A stretch of DNA of 64,000 nt, from assembly GCA_031553805.1 (NCBI GenBank), contig JAVBLC010000007.1, positions 1 to 64,000 of the forward strand. Direction: 5' to 3'. This DNA is from JAITVB01 sp031553805 (GTDB lineage Bacteria > Bacteroidota > Bacteroidia > Bacteroidales > Rikenellaceae). This document shows, piece by piece, positions 35,353-43,068 of this stretch (within the stretch, counting starts at the first letter, position 1; each line of letters begins with the position of its first letter). Under the pieces are notes generated by a model, which worked only from the letters and a program-made list of their open reading frames with translations, searched no databases and was not told the DNA's origin. The position numbers and the translations under genes are program-made.

Positions 35353-36960
35353 TTATGGATTCACTTTGGTCAGCAGCAGGGCCTGGTAAGGTTTGCCCGG
35401 CAGTTTTACTTTTTTCCCGTCGGCTTCGCCGATGACGTAGCGGCCGGCCGATTTGGCAGTAAACATACCCGGCACAGCGGTGCGGGTCATCGCCCAGGTG
35501 TCGACCACTTCGATCTTGAATTGGGTGCCGTCGGCCCACTGGGTCTTGGCAGGCAGGGTTACCACCCACTCCTTGGGCGTCTCGTTGCCGAAATAGATGA
35601 ACACCTGGCCCGACTCACCGACAGCGGTGTTCAGGTTGCGCCAGTTGTCGATCAGGTGCAGGGCGCCGGTTTCGTTTTCGATCAGGTTGCGCATATAGGC
35701 CATCCGGGCCGGGCTTTGTCCCTTGAGTTCACCGCCGCGGGCCCACCACACCACGTCGTTCGGGTCGAGGTACGTTTCGCCGTGGGTGACGTATGCGCCC
35801 ACCAGCAACGCCTGCCAGCAACGGTGTACAAATTCCTCCGCCGTCAGGTTGCCCCAGCGTTGGTCGAAATTGCCTTCGTAACAGAATTCGTCATACACCA
35901 CCGGCTTGCGGTAAGCGTCGCGCAGGAGCGAGGCGCGGCCGAAATCGGAGAGCATCGAAGCGCTCTGGATGCTGGCGTGGGTCGCCAGCGGGTCGTTATG
36001 ATTGTAAAGGCTGTCGCCGTTGTGGATCGAGCGCAGGTGGTGATAGGGATCGTTGGCGGCCACCGTTTCGAAGAACGCTTTCCAATCGGCGGGTTTCTTC
36101 TCTTTCATGTAGTCGAATTCGTTGGCCATCGACCACCAGATGTTGCGAAACGAGGCGAGGCGTGCGGTCAGGTATTCGAGGTAGCGGATGTCGGTCGCCC
36201 GCGTCATCCGGTCGAAGCCCCAGCGCCCGTTATCGTAGGGATGGAACAGGATCAGGTCGCACTCGATGCCCAATGCCTGAAGCTGGCCGATGCGTTTCTC
36301 GAGATGCTGGAAAAATTCGGGGTTGAATTTCGTAAAATCCCAAACGGCCGTTTCGTTCGATTCAACGAGTTCCACGCCTTCGACCTTTTTAAACGGGTAG
36401 TAGGGCGGCTCGACGGAGTTGAAAGCATAGTTTTTCGGGAAAACGCAAATACGGATTTTATTGAACGGAGCTTTCTTCAAAGTTTCGAGCGTCACATTCT
36501 CGAGCGAATCGCCTTGATGCACAAAAGCATAAACCGTCGTCCCGAACGGATAATACGCTTTCCCGTCGGCATAGGCGAAGTCAAACACACCGCGGGTTTT
36601 CACCGGGCCATGGTTTTCAGGACCGGGGCTTACGCATTCGAAAGTACCGGTTTTGCCGTTGAGGGCGGGCATATTGCTCGTGGTCGTATAGCTCCAGCGG
36701 CCTTTTTTCTCCGGCATAAAGCGCACGCGGTAAACGCTGCCGCCATCGTAGAATCCGTTCACAGTCATTTCTTCATCGCCGTTGGTAAACGTAGCGCGAA
36801 ACGACACGTCGTTAAAGGGATTGCCGATGGGCGTTCCCCGAAGCGAAACCTCGAAACGCCCCCACTGTTCGACAGCAGGCACAGGATCCTGAGCAAACGC
36901 GCCGGAAACACAAAAGAAAATCATGCCGACACAAGCGGCCACGGACCAGAATTTTTTCAT
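35353..36960 (-). CDS. Exported DUF5060-DUF4038-DUF5605 glycosidase (apiosidase-like)
   Basis: 535-residue exported hydrolase with a signal peptide (MKKFWSVAACVGMIFF to AFAQ); the ATG at 36960 is chosen for it. An N-terminal beta domain of DUF5060 type (about 28-115), a (beta/alpha)8 barrel of DUF4038/apiosidase type (about 120-425) and a C-terminal beta domain (about 440-535) are visible. Candidate catalytic acids are Glu in WWSMANEFDYM and Glu in VVYDEFCYEGN. GH140 apiosidases, which have this barrel, release D-apiose from rhamnogalacturonan II. Exact family and substrate are inferred. Confidence 0.82.
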   Translation of the reverse strand: MKKFWSVAACVGMIFFCVSGAFAQDPVPAVEQWGRFEVSLRGTPIGNPFNDVSFRATFTNGDEEMTVNGFYDGGSVYRVRFMPEKKGRWSYTTTSNMPALNGKTGTFECVSPGPENHGPVKTRGVFDFAYADGKAYYPFGTTVYAFVHQGDSLENVTLETLKKAPFNKIRICVFPKNYAFNSVEPPYYPFKKVEGVELVESNETAVWDFTKFNPEFFQHLEKRIGQLQALGIECDLILFHPYDNGRWGFDRMTRATDIRYLEYLTARLASFRNIWWSMANEFDYMKEKKPADWKAFFETVAANDPYHHLRSIHNGDSLYNHNDPLATHASIQSASMLSDFGRASLLRDAYRKPVVYDEFCYEGNFDQRWGNLTAEEFVHRCWQALLVGAYVTHGETYLDPNDVVWWARGGELKGQSPARMAYMRNLIENETGALHLIDNWRNLNTAVGESGQVFIYFGNETPKEWVVTLPAKTQWADGTQFKIEVVDTWAMTRTAVPGMFTAKSAGRYVIGEADGKKVKLPGKPYQALLLTKVNP

Positions 36961-36982
36961 TTTCAGGTTAAGTTTCGTGCTA

Positions 36983-37013
36983 CAAATGTAAAAAAACAAA
37001 ACCGAAAAGCAAA
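36983..37013 (-). promoter_or_regulatory. Promoter of the glycosidase-transketolase-kinase operon
   Basis: On the minus strand TTTG (37010-37013) and TACATTTG (36983-36990) are 19 bases apart, directly upstream of the glycosidase start codon. It is the natural target of the DeoR regulator encoded next door. Confidence 0.7.
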
Positions 37014-37041
37014 ACAAAAGAAAGACCTTTCTGCAAAGAGA

Positions 37042-37066
37042 AAGGCGGAAGAACCTCCTCCGCCTT
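37042..37066 (-). terminator. Weak hairpin after the DeoR gene
   Basis: An 8-bp stem (AAGGCGGA with TCCGCCTT) with a nine-base loop, followed by TTCTCTTT on the minus strand, lies 24 bases past the regulator stop and just ahead of the next promoter. Confidence 0.45.
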
Positions 37067-37089
37067 CTGTCCGATCCCGAACTGCCGGA

Positions 37090-37863
37090 TTATTCGGCAA
37101 TCTCTGCAATTATATATTTGATCTCGTATTCGTCGAGCAAGGCCTTGTTCTCCTCGGTGATGTACGAATCGGTGATCATCAGGTTGACCAGCGACAGGGC
37201 GCCCAGGCTGGCAAACGAGTTCATCCCGATCTTCGACGAGTCGGCCACCAGGTAGACTTCGTTGGCCGAGTCGATCATCGCCCGTTTCACGACGATATCA
37301 CTGATGCTCGGGTAGGTAAGCCCCGACTTGAGGGCGATCCCGGCCGTAGCCAGAAACAGTTTATCGACATGAATGTTGTTGAAAAAATCGGCTGCCTTCT
37401 GCCCCGTGAGCGAGAGGGTGGGGGCCTTGAATTCGCCGCCGGTCACCACCAGGTTGATCCCCGGATCGGCACCCAGGATCAGAGCGATATTAAGGGCGTT
37501 GGTGATGACGGTCAGATTTTTGTAGCCCGAGATCAGTTTCGCGATTTCGGTCGTGGTCGACCCCGAGTCGAGGATGATCGTATCACCGTCCGAGATGAGC
37601 GAGAGCGCCTTTTTGGCGATCGCCACCTTTTCGGGCATATGGGTCTGGTTTTGCAGCGCGATGTTCTTGACGTGGGTGCCGATGTTTTTCAAAAAAGCCC
37701 CTCCGTGTTCGCGTTCGATGAACCCCTCTTTCTCGAGGCGTTCGAGATCCTGGCGGATAGTCACTTCGGTCACCTTGAAAATTTTGCTCAGCGACAGCAC
37801 TTTAGCATGGCCGTCTTCCCTGATCAATTCCAGTATCTTCTCACGTCTTTGGTTAGGTAACAT
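37090..37863 (-). CDS. DeoR-family transcription regulator
   Basis: 257-residue repressor with an N-terminal winged helix-turn-helix (about 1-55; EDGHAKVLSLSKIFKVTEVT, then IRQDLERLEKEGFIE) and a sugar-phosphate-sensing C-terminal domain (about 75-240; ILDSGSTTTEIAKL and GKxAADFF-type motif). DeoR regulators usually answer to a phosphorylated sugar. It is the first gene of the leftward catabolic locus and probably controls it. Confidence 0.93.
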   Translation of the reverse strand: MLPNQRREKILELIREDGHAKVLSLSKIFKVTEVTIRQDLERLEKEGFIEREHGGAFLKNIGTHVKNIALQNQTHMPEKVAIAKKALSLISDGDTIILDSGSTTTEIAKLISGYKNLTVITNALNIALILGADPGINLVVTGGEFKAPTLSLTGQKAADFFNNIHVDKLFLATAGIALKSGLTYPSISDIVVKRAMIDSANEVYLVADSSKIGMNSFASLGALSLVNLMITDSYITEENKALLDEYEIKYIIAEIAE

Positions 37864-38110
37864 TGCTTCGTTTTATCTAAGTGGGTTATTTTCTTCCGAT
37901 AAAATTATACAAATTTAAACTATTTTCTTCTAAATTATGCCTTTATTTTTGTTAATGTCCAAACAGACCGCAAATAAATTTCTTCACTTTCGCGCTAAAG
38001 CTGGCAGTATGGCATTTACACAAGGCCTTTAGGGCTTCCGTCAGGGGCGGACTTGTACCCGAAGACAGGTCGTTTCGATTCTTTTCGTTTTACCGCAAAC
38101 GGAGGCCGGA

Positions 38111-38605
38111 TTACTCCTCGTCCGAAAAAATAGCCGGATCGCTTTTCAGGCTGTCGAGATAGCCGTGGTCATCGAGCAGTTTCCCGGAATTGGCGGCGGC
38201 GACGGCCAGGCGGTCGCAGCGTTCGTTTTCAGGAATTTCGGCGTGGCCCTTGACCCACACCAGACGGATCTGGTGGCGGGCCGCGACGGTCAGGTAACGT
38301 TGCCACAGGTCGGCGTTTTTCTTGCCCTTGAAGCCGGTTTTGACCCAGTTCCGAAGCCATCCCTTTTCGATCGAGTCGACGACGTATTTTGAATCCGAGA
38401 AGATCGTCACGTTACATCCCTCGAATTTCAAGGCCTCCAGACCGGAAATCACCGCCAGCAACTCCATCCGGTTGTTGGTCGTCAGGGTATACCCCTGCGA
38501 CAGCTCTTTCCGGAATTTTCCGGAGAGCAGCACCACGCCGTATCCGCCTTTTCCGGGATTGCCGAGGGCCGAGCCGTCGGTGTATATCGCTACGTTGTGT
38601 GCCAT
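38111..38605 (-). CDS. rnhA: Ribonuclease HI
   Basis: 164-residue RNase HI, which cuts RNA in RNA-DNA hybrids. The acidic site is visible as YTDGSALGNPGKGGYG (Asp), RMELLAVISGLEAL (Glu), FSDSKYVVDSI (Asp) and the last Asp in NERCDRLA, after the His region VKGHAEIP. The ATG at 38605 gives MAHNVAIYTDG. It begins two bases after polA, whose enzyme also removes primers, so they share a transcript. Confidence 0.95.
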   Translation of the reverse strand: MAHNVAIYTDGSALGNPGKGGYGVVLLSGKFRKELSQGYTLTTNNRMELLAVISGLEALKFEGCNVTIFSDSKYVVDSIEKGWLRNWVKTGFKGKKNADLWQRYLTVAARHQIRLVWVKGHAEIPENERCDRLAVAAANSGKLLDDHGYLDSLKSDPAIFSDEE

Positions 38606-38607
38606 CT

Positions 38608-41502
38608 TTAGTGTGCGTCTAACCAATTATCACCCACCCCGCAATCAACCAGCAGCGGAACGGCCAGCTTGGCGGCGCGTTCCATGGCGTCGACCGTGAG
38701 TTTCTTGACCGTATCGAGTTCGTTTTCAAAGACATTGAGCACAAGTTCATCATGCACCTGCAGGATGATTTTCGAACGCAGTTTTTCGTCTTCGAGCCGT
38801 TGATGGAGGTGGATCATCGCAAGTTTGATGATGTCGGCCGCGCCACCCTGGATCGGGGCGTTGATCGCGTTTCGCTGGGCCAGGCCGCGCACGGTGGCGT
38901 TAGCCGAACGCAGGTCGGGCAGCCAGCGTTTGCGGCCGAAAAGCGTTTCGACGTAGCCCCGGTCGGTGGCCGAGAGGATACTTTGGTCGATATAGCGCTG
39001 CACACCGGGATAAGTCGAAAAGTAGCCTTCGATGATCTCCTGCGCCTCCTTGCGCGGGATCGTCAGGCGCTGGGCCAGGCCGAAAGCCGAGATGCCGTAG
39101 ATGATCCCGAAGTTGGCCGTCTTGGCCCGGCGGCGTTGCTCGCGGGTGACCTCCTCGACCGGCACGTGGAACAGGCGGGCCGCCGTCGCGGCGTGAATAT
39201 CTTTTCCCGCCAAAAAGTCTTCGATCATCGCCGGATCGCCGCTCAGGTGGGCCATCAGGCGCAGCTCGACCTGGCTGTAGTCGGCCGAAAGCAGCACACA
39301 CCCCGCTTCGGACGGAATGAACGCTTTTCGCAATTGCCGCCCCCGCTCGTCGCGGATCGGAATGTTTTGCAGATTCGGGTTGTTCGAACTCAGGCGGCCC
39401 GTAGAAGCCACTGCCTGGTTAAATGATGTATGGATTTTTCCCGTCACCGGATTGACCAGTTCGGGCAGCGCTTCGATGTAAGTCGAAAGCAGCTTTTTCA
39501 GCCCGCGGTATTCAAGGATCAGGTGGATGACCGGATGGCGGTCCGAGAGGCTTTGGAGGTATTCCTCGTCGGTGCGGTATTGCTTGGTTTTGGTGCGCTT
39601 GGCCGCCGGGTCGATCTTTAGCTGTTCGAACAGCACCTCGCCCAACTGTTTGGCCGAATTGACGTTGAGCGTCGGGTTGCCGGCTATTTTCCGGATCTCG
39701 TCCTCCATCGCCACCAGGTCGGCCGACAGTTCCTTGCCATAACTCTTCAGGCTGTCGACATCAATCTTCACCCCTTGCCATTCCATGTCTTCGAGCACGG
39801 CGATCAGTGGTTCTTCGATCGTTTTATATAGGTGTGCCACCTTGCGTTCTTCGAGCAGTGGCAACAACTTGTTATACAGGCGCAGGGTGACGTCGGCGTC
39901 CTCGGCCGCATATTCCGACACTTTTTCGACGGGGATCATGTCCATCGTCAACTGACGCGAACCCTTTCCGATCAGCTCGTCAATCGGCACCGGATCGTAC
40001 TCTAAATAACGCTTTGCCAAAAAATCCATGCCGTGGCGGGTGTCGGGGTCGACGAGGTAGTGCATCAGCATCGTATCCCACACAAAACCCTGGACGTTAA
40101 TTCCGTAGGCCCGCAACATCGCCCGGTCGAACTTTTCGTTCTGGGCCACTTTTTCGATGGAGCTCGATTCGAAAGCCGGTTTAAATAAGGCAAGAATACG
40201 CCCTGCCGCGTCGCGATCGGCAGGCAGGGGAATGTAATAGGCCTCGAATTCCTCGACGGCCACCGAAAAACCTACCAGCCGGTCAGTAAACGGATCGAAG
40301 CCCGTGGTTTCGGTGTCAAAGCAGAACCGCTCGGCACGGGACAGTTTTTCGGCCAACGCTTTCAGATCGGCTTCGGCGGTGACGGTATAATAGGTATGCG
40401 GAACGGTACGGATCGTTTCGTAGATGCCCGATTCGGGACTCCACGTTTCGCCCGGGGCGGGAGCTCCGCCGCCGAACAGGTCGCCCTGCTGCGGGCCGGC
40501 GGAGACCGGTGGGGCGGTGGCTTTTACAGGAACAGGCTTTGTGGCAGAAACGGCAGCCGAAGTAGCGTTGAACAGGTCAGCCGGGCCAGCGGAGTGTGTT
40601 CCGGCTGTGGACTGCGCCGTAGCGATCGGGCCGTGCAACGCCTCCAACTCACGGACAAACAGCGAAAAATTCAGCTCTTCGTAGATCGATTTCAGCGCCG
40701 GCAGGTCAGGCGTTTCCATCACCAGTTTCTCGGGTTCGAACTCGACCGGGGCATCCAGTTCGATGGTCGCCAGCTTTTTCGACAGGGCGATCTGTTCGGC
40801 GTGGGCGGCGATGTTTTCGCCCGTTTTGCCCTTGATCTCCCCGGCGTGGGCGATGATATTCTCGACCGGGCCCCATTGGCACACCAACTTGACGGCTCCC
40901 TTTTCGCCGATGCCCGGCACGCCGGGAATGTTGTCCGACGAATCGCCCCACAGGGCCAGGATGTCGATCACCAGCTTGGGGTCGTCGATGCCGTATTGTT
41001 CGTGAATGCCGTCCGTTCCCACGATCTCGACGCCGTTGTCGCCTTTGGCGGGCTTATAGATATAGACACAGGGCTGCACCAGTTGGCCAAAGTCCTTGTC
41101 GGGGGTCACCATATAGACCTCGAAATCATGGCAGGCGGCCTTGGCCGAAAGCGTACCGATCACGTCGTCGGCCTCGTAGCCGGGCACCTCGAGGATCGGG
41201 ATGCGCATTGCTTCGAGGATGCGTTTGATATAGGGCACCGATTGTTTGATCTCCTCGGGCGTTTCGCTCCGGTTAGCCTTATACTGTTCGTAAAGCTGGT
41301 GCCGGAAGTTGCCTCCCGGCGGATCGAACGCCACCCCGAGGTAATGGGGGCTTTCGCGTTTGAGTATCTCATGCAGGAAACGCACGAAACCGAAGACGGC
41401 CGAAGTGTTCACCCCCTCGCGGTTGCGCATCGGGCGGCCGATAAAGGCGTAGTACGACCGGAAAATCAACGCATAGGCGTCTATCAGAAAGAGTTTTTTC
41501 AT
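38608..41502 (-). CDS. polA: DNA polymerase I
   Basis: 964-residue repair and primer-removal polymerase. The N-terminal 5'-3' nuclease (about 1-300) has FLIDAYALIFRSYYAF, EADDVIGTL and WGDSSDNIPGVPGIG. A 3'-5' exonuclease (about 385-570) keeps FCFDTETTGFDPF, so proofreading looks intact. The polymerase part (about 590-964) has SADYSQVELRLMAHLS, RRRAKTANFGIIYG and LQVHDELVLNV. A low-complexity linker (about 300-385) is alanine- and proline-rich. The ATG at 41502 drops 48 unrelated residues. Confidence 0.96.
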   Translation of the reverse strand: MKKLFLIDAYALIFRSYYAFIGRPMRNREGVNTSAVFGFVRFLHEILKRESPHYLGVAFDPPGGNFRHQLYEQYKANRSETPEEIKQSVPYIKRILEAMRIPILEVPGYEADDVIGTLSAKAACHDFEVYMVTPDKDFGQLVQPCVYIYKPAKGDNGVEIVGTDGIHEQYGIDDPKLVIDILALWGDSSDNIPGVPGIGEKGAVKLVCQWGPVENIIAHAGEIKGKTGENIAAHAEQIALSKKLATIELDAPVEFEPEKLVMETPDLPALKSIYEELNFSLFVRELEALHGPIATAQSTAGTHSAGPADLFNATSAAVSATKPVPVKATAPPVSAGPQQGDLFGGGAPAPGETWSPESGIYETIRTVPHTYYTVTAEADLKALAEKLSRAERFCFDTETTGFDPFTDRLVGFSVAVEEFEAYYIPLPADRDAAGRILALFKPAFESSSIEKVAQNEKFDRAMLRAYGINVQGFVWDTMLMHYLVDPDTRHGMDFLAKRYLEYDPVPIDELIGKGSRQLTMDMIPVEKVSEYAAEDADVTLRLYNKLLPLLEERKVAHLYKTIEEPLIAVLEDMEWQGVKIDVDSLKSYGKELSADLVAMEDEIRKIAGNPTLNVNSAKQLGEVLFEQLKIDPAAKRTKTKQYRTDEEYLQSLSDRHPVIHLILEYRGLKKLLSTYIEALPELVNPVTGKIHTSFNQAVASTGRLSSNNPNLQNIPIRDERGRQLRKAFIPSEAGCVLLSADYSQVELRLMAHLSGDPAMIEDFLAGKDIHAATAARLFHVPVEEVTREQRRRAKTANFGIIYGISAFGLAQRLTIPRKEAQEIIEGYFSTYPGVQRYIDQSILSATDRGYVETLFGRKRWLPDLRSANATVRGLAQRNAINAPIQGGAADIIKLAMIHLHQRLEDEKLRSKIILQVHDELVLNVFENELDTVKKLTVDAMERAAKLAVPLLVDCGVGDNWLDAH

Positions 41503-41513
41503 CGCAGGCGGGA

Positions 41514-41966
41514 TCAGGGGTTGTCGTCGGCAAACCACTCGGCAAACGAAGTGGCCGTCTCGTGGAGGCGCAGGCTGTGGAGCCGCACCCCGGAGGGCAA
41601 TTCGGCCCGAATAAGTTCGGCAAAGCGGGCGATCATGTTTTCGCACGTCGGCTGGTAATCGACCGCCTCGACCTTGCCGAAACGGGCGGCGATGCGGTCC
41701 AGCAGGTCAGCGTTGTCGGCCGTGCGGCGCATCATGAAAGCATGGTCGTAACGGTCGACCACGGCGCGGTTCACGATCCGTTTCAGGTCGCCGAAATCCA
41801 TCACCATCCCGTGCTTCGGGTTTTCCGGATCGTCGATCGGCGCACCCGCGACAGTGACGAAAAATTTATAGGAGTGCCCGTGGATGTGGCGGCACGCGCC
41901 GTCATATCCCTCCAGGGCGTGGGACATTTCGAAAGAGAACTCTTTGGTGAGGCGAATGAGGGCCAT
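41514..41966 (-). CDS. queD: 6-carboxy-tetrahydropterin synthase
   Basis: 150-residue QueD/PTPS-family enzyme in queuosine and 7-deazaguanine synthesis. Zinc-binding histidines appear as FEMSHAL and HIHGHSYKFFV, and the other active-site residues lie in YDHAFM and LHETATSFAEW. The Cys expected for QueD is in YDGACRHIHGHS. It lies 11 bases upstream of polA in the same direction. Confidence 0.93.
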   Translation of the reverse strand: MALIRLTKEFSFEMSHALEGYDGACRHIHGHSYKFFVTVAGAPIDDPENPKHGMVMDFGDLKRIVNRAVVDRYDHAFMMRRTADNADLLDRIAARFGKVEAVDYQPTCENMIARFAELIRAELPSGVRLHSLRLHETATSFAEWFADDNP

Positions 41967-41987
41967 TTTTGCCGGTTTTTTATCTTA

Positions 41988-42035
41988 CAAAGATACGGAA
42001 AGCCGAAAGGCAAACCAAGCAAGCTTGGTTTGCCT
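41988..42035 (-). promoter_or_regulatory. queD promoter with overlapping palindrome
   Basis: TATCTTTG on the minus strand (41988-41995) is the -7 box, 21 bases before the queD start. A perfect 13-bp-arm palindrome (42008-42020 with 42023-42035, AA centre) covers the -33 region. The position suggests an operator, though the same hairpin could also act in the divergent era leader. Confidence 0.45.
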
Positions 42036-42126
42036 GAGGCGCATCCTATATTCTGCAAATTTAAGAAATAATCCCTCGTCGCCAAGATCGGTTTGCGTTT
42101 TATTTCGTTATTCCGCCGAAGTTCGT

Positions 42127-42134
42127 TATTTTTG
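42127..42134 (+). promoter_or_regulatory. Promoter -7 box for era
   Basis: TATTTTTG matches the -7 box and lies 20 bases before the era start; a T-rich TTTCG lies 19 bases upstream. Confidence 0.5.
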
Positions 42135-42153
42135 CGGGGAAACGAAACGGATT

Positions 42154-43032
42154 ATGCATAGATCAGGATTTGTCAACATCATCGGAAACCCCAACGTCGG
42201 GAAATCGACCCTGATGAACGCCCTGGTGGGCGAACGCCTGTCGATCATCACCTCGAAAGCCCAAACCACGCGCCACCGCATCATGGGCATCGTCAACGGC
42301 GAGGATTTTCAGATCGTCTACTCGGATACGCCCGGGGTACTGACTCCCAACTATAAACTGCAGGAGTCGATGATGCGCTTCGTCACCGGTGCGCTCAAGG
42401 ATGCCGATGTGCTGGTCTACGTCACCGACACCGTCGAGCAGATGGACAAGCACGCCGACTTCCTCGAAAAGGTGCGGCTGAGCGCGATTCCGACGATCGC
42501 CGTGATCAACAAGATCGACCTGACCACGCCCGAGCGCCTGGAAGCACAGGTCGACCTGGTTCAAAAGATGCTGCCCGAGGCGAAAGTCGTCCCGACGTCG
42601 GCCACCAACCTGTTCAACATCGGCGGGCTGTTCGACCTGATCCTCTCAATGCTGCCCCAGGGCGAACCTTATTACCCGAAGGATGCGCTCACCGACCGCA
42701 CGATGCGCTTTTTCACCTCGGAGATCATCCGCGAAAAGGTATTTTTGACCTACGACAAAGAGATCCCGTACAGCATCGAGATCGTCGTGGATGAATACAA
42801 GGAAGAGCCGACGATCGACCGCGTTTCGTGTACGATCTACGTCGCACGCGATTCGCAGAAAGGGATCGTGATCGGCCACAAGGGCGCGATGCTCAAACGC
42901 GTTGGCACCCTGGCCCGCGAAGAACTTGAAGCCTTTTTGGGAAAGAAGGTCTTTTTGCAGCTTCACGTCAAGGTCGACGAGGGCTGGCGCGACAGCCAGC
43001 GGGCGCTGAAACACTTCGGATACATCGAATAA
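42154..43032 (+). CDS. era: GTPase Era
   Basis: 292-residue GTPase needed for 16S rRNA maturation and 30S assembly. G motifs are GNPNVGKS (G1), TTRH (G2), DTPG (G3), NKID (G4) and a G5 in TSAT; a C-terminal KH domain (about 215-285) has VIGHKGAMLKRVG. The ATG at 42154 gives MHRSGFVNIIG; the longer frame upstream lies in the divergent promoter region. Confidence 0.96.
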   Translation: MHRSGFVNIIGNPNVGKSTLMNALVGERLSIITSKAQTTRHRIMGIVNGEDFQIVYSDTPGVLTPNYKLQESMMRFVTGALKDADVLVYVTDTVEQMDKHADFLEKVRLSAIPTIAVINKIDLTTPERLEAQVDLVQKMLPEAKVVPTSATNLFNIGGLFDLILSMLPQGEPYYPKDALTDRTMRFFTSEIIREKVFLTYDKEIPYSIEIVVDEYKEEPTIDRVSCTIYVARDSQKGIVIGHKGAMLKRVGTLAREELEAFLGKKVFLQLHVKVDEGWRDSQRALKHFGYIE

Positions 43033-43068
43033 CGGACACATCCCGCTGGGAATAAATGAGATAAGATT

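Noticed and set aside
35329..37860. An 843-residue plus-strand frame opposite the glycosidase and DeoR genes
   Set aside because: Antisense to recognised genes with good motifs and a promoter; composition (His- and Val-rich) is that of a shadow frame.
26287..37863. Sulfoquinovose (sulfo-transketolase) pathway
   Set aside because: A split transketolase also occurs there, but no sulfoquinovosidase, sulfo-sugar exporter or sulfolactaldehyde enzyme is seen. The glycosidase is apiosidase-like and the importer is ribose-type.
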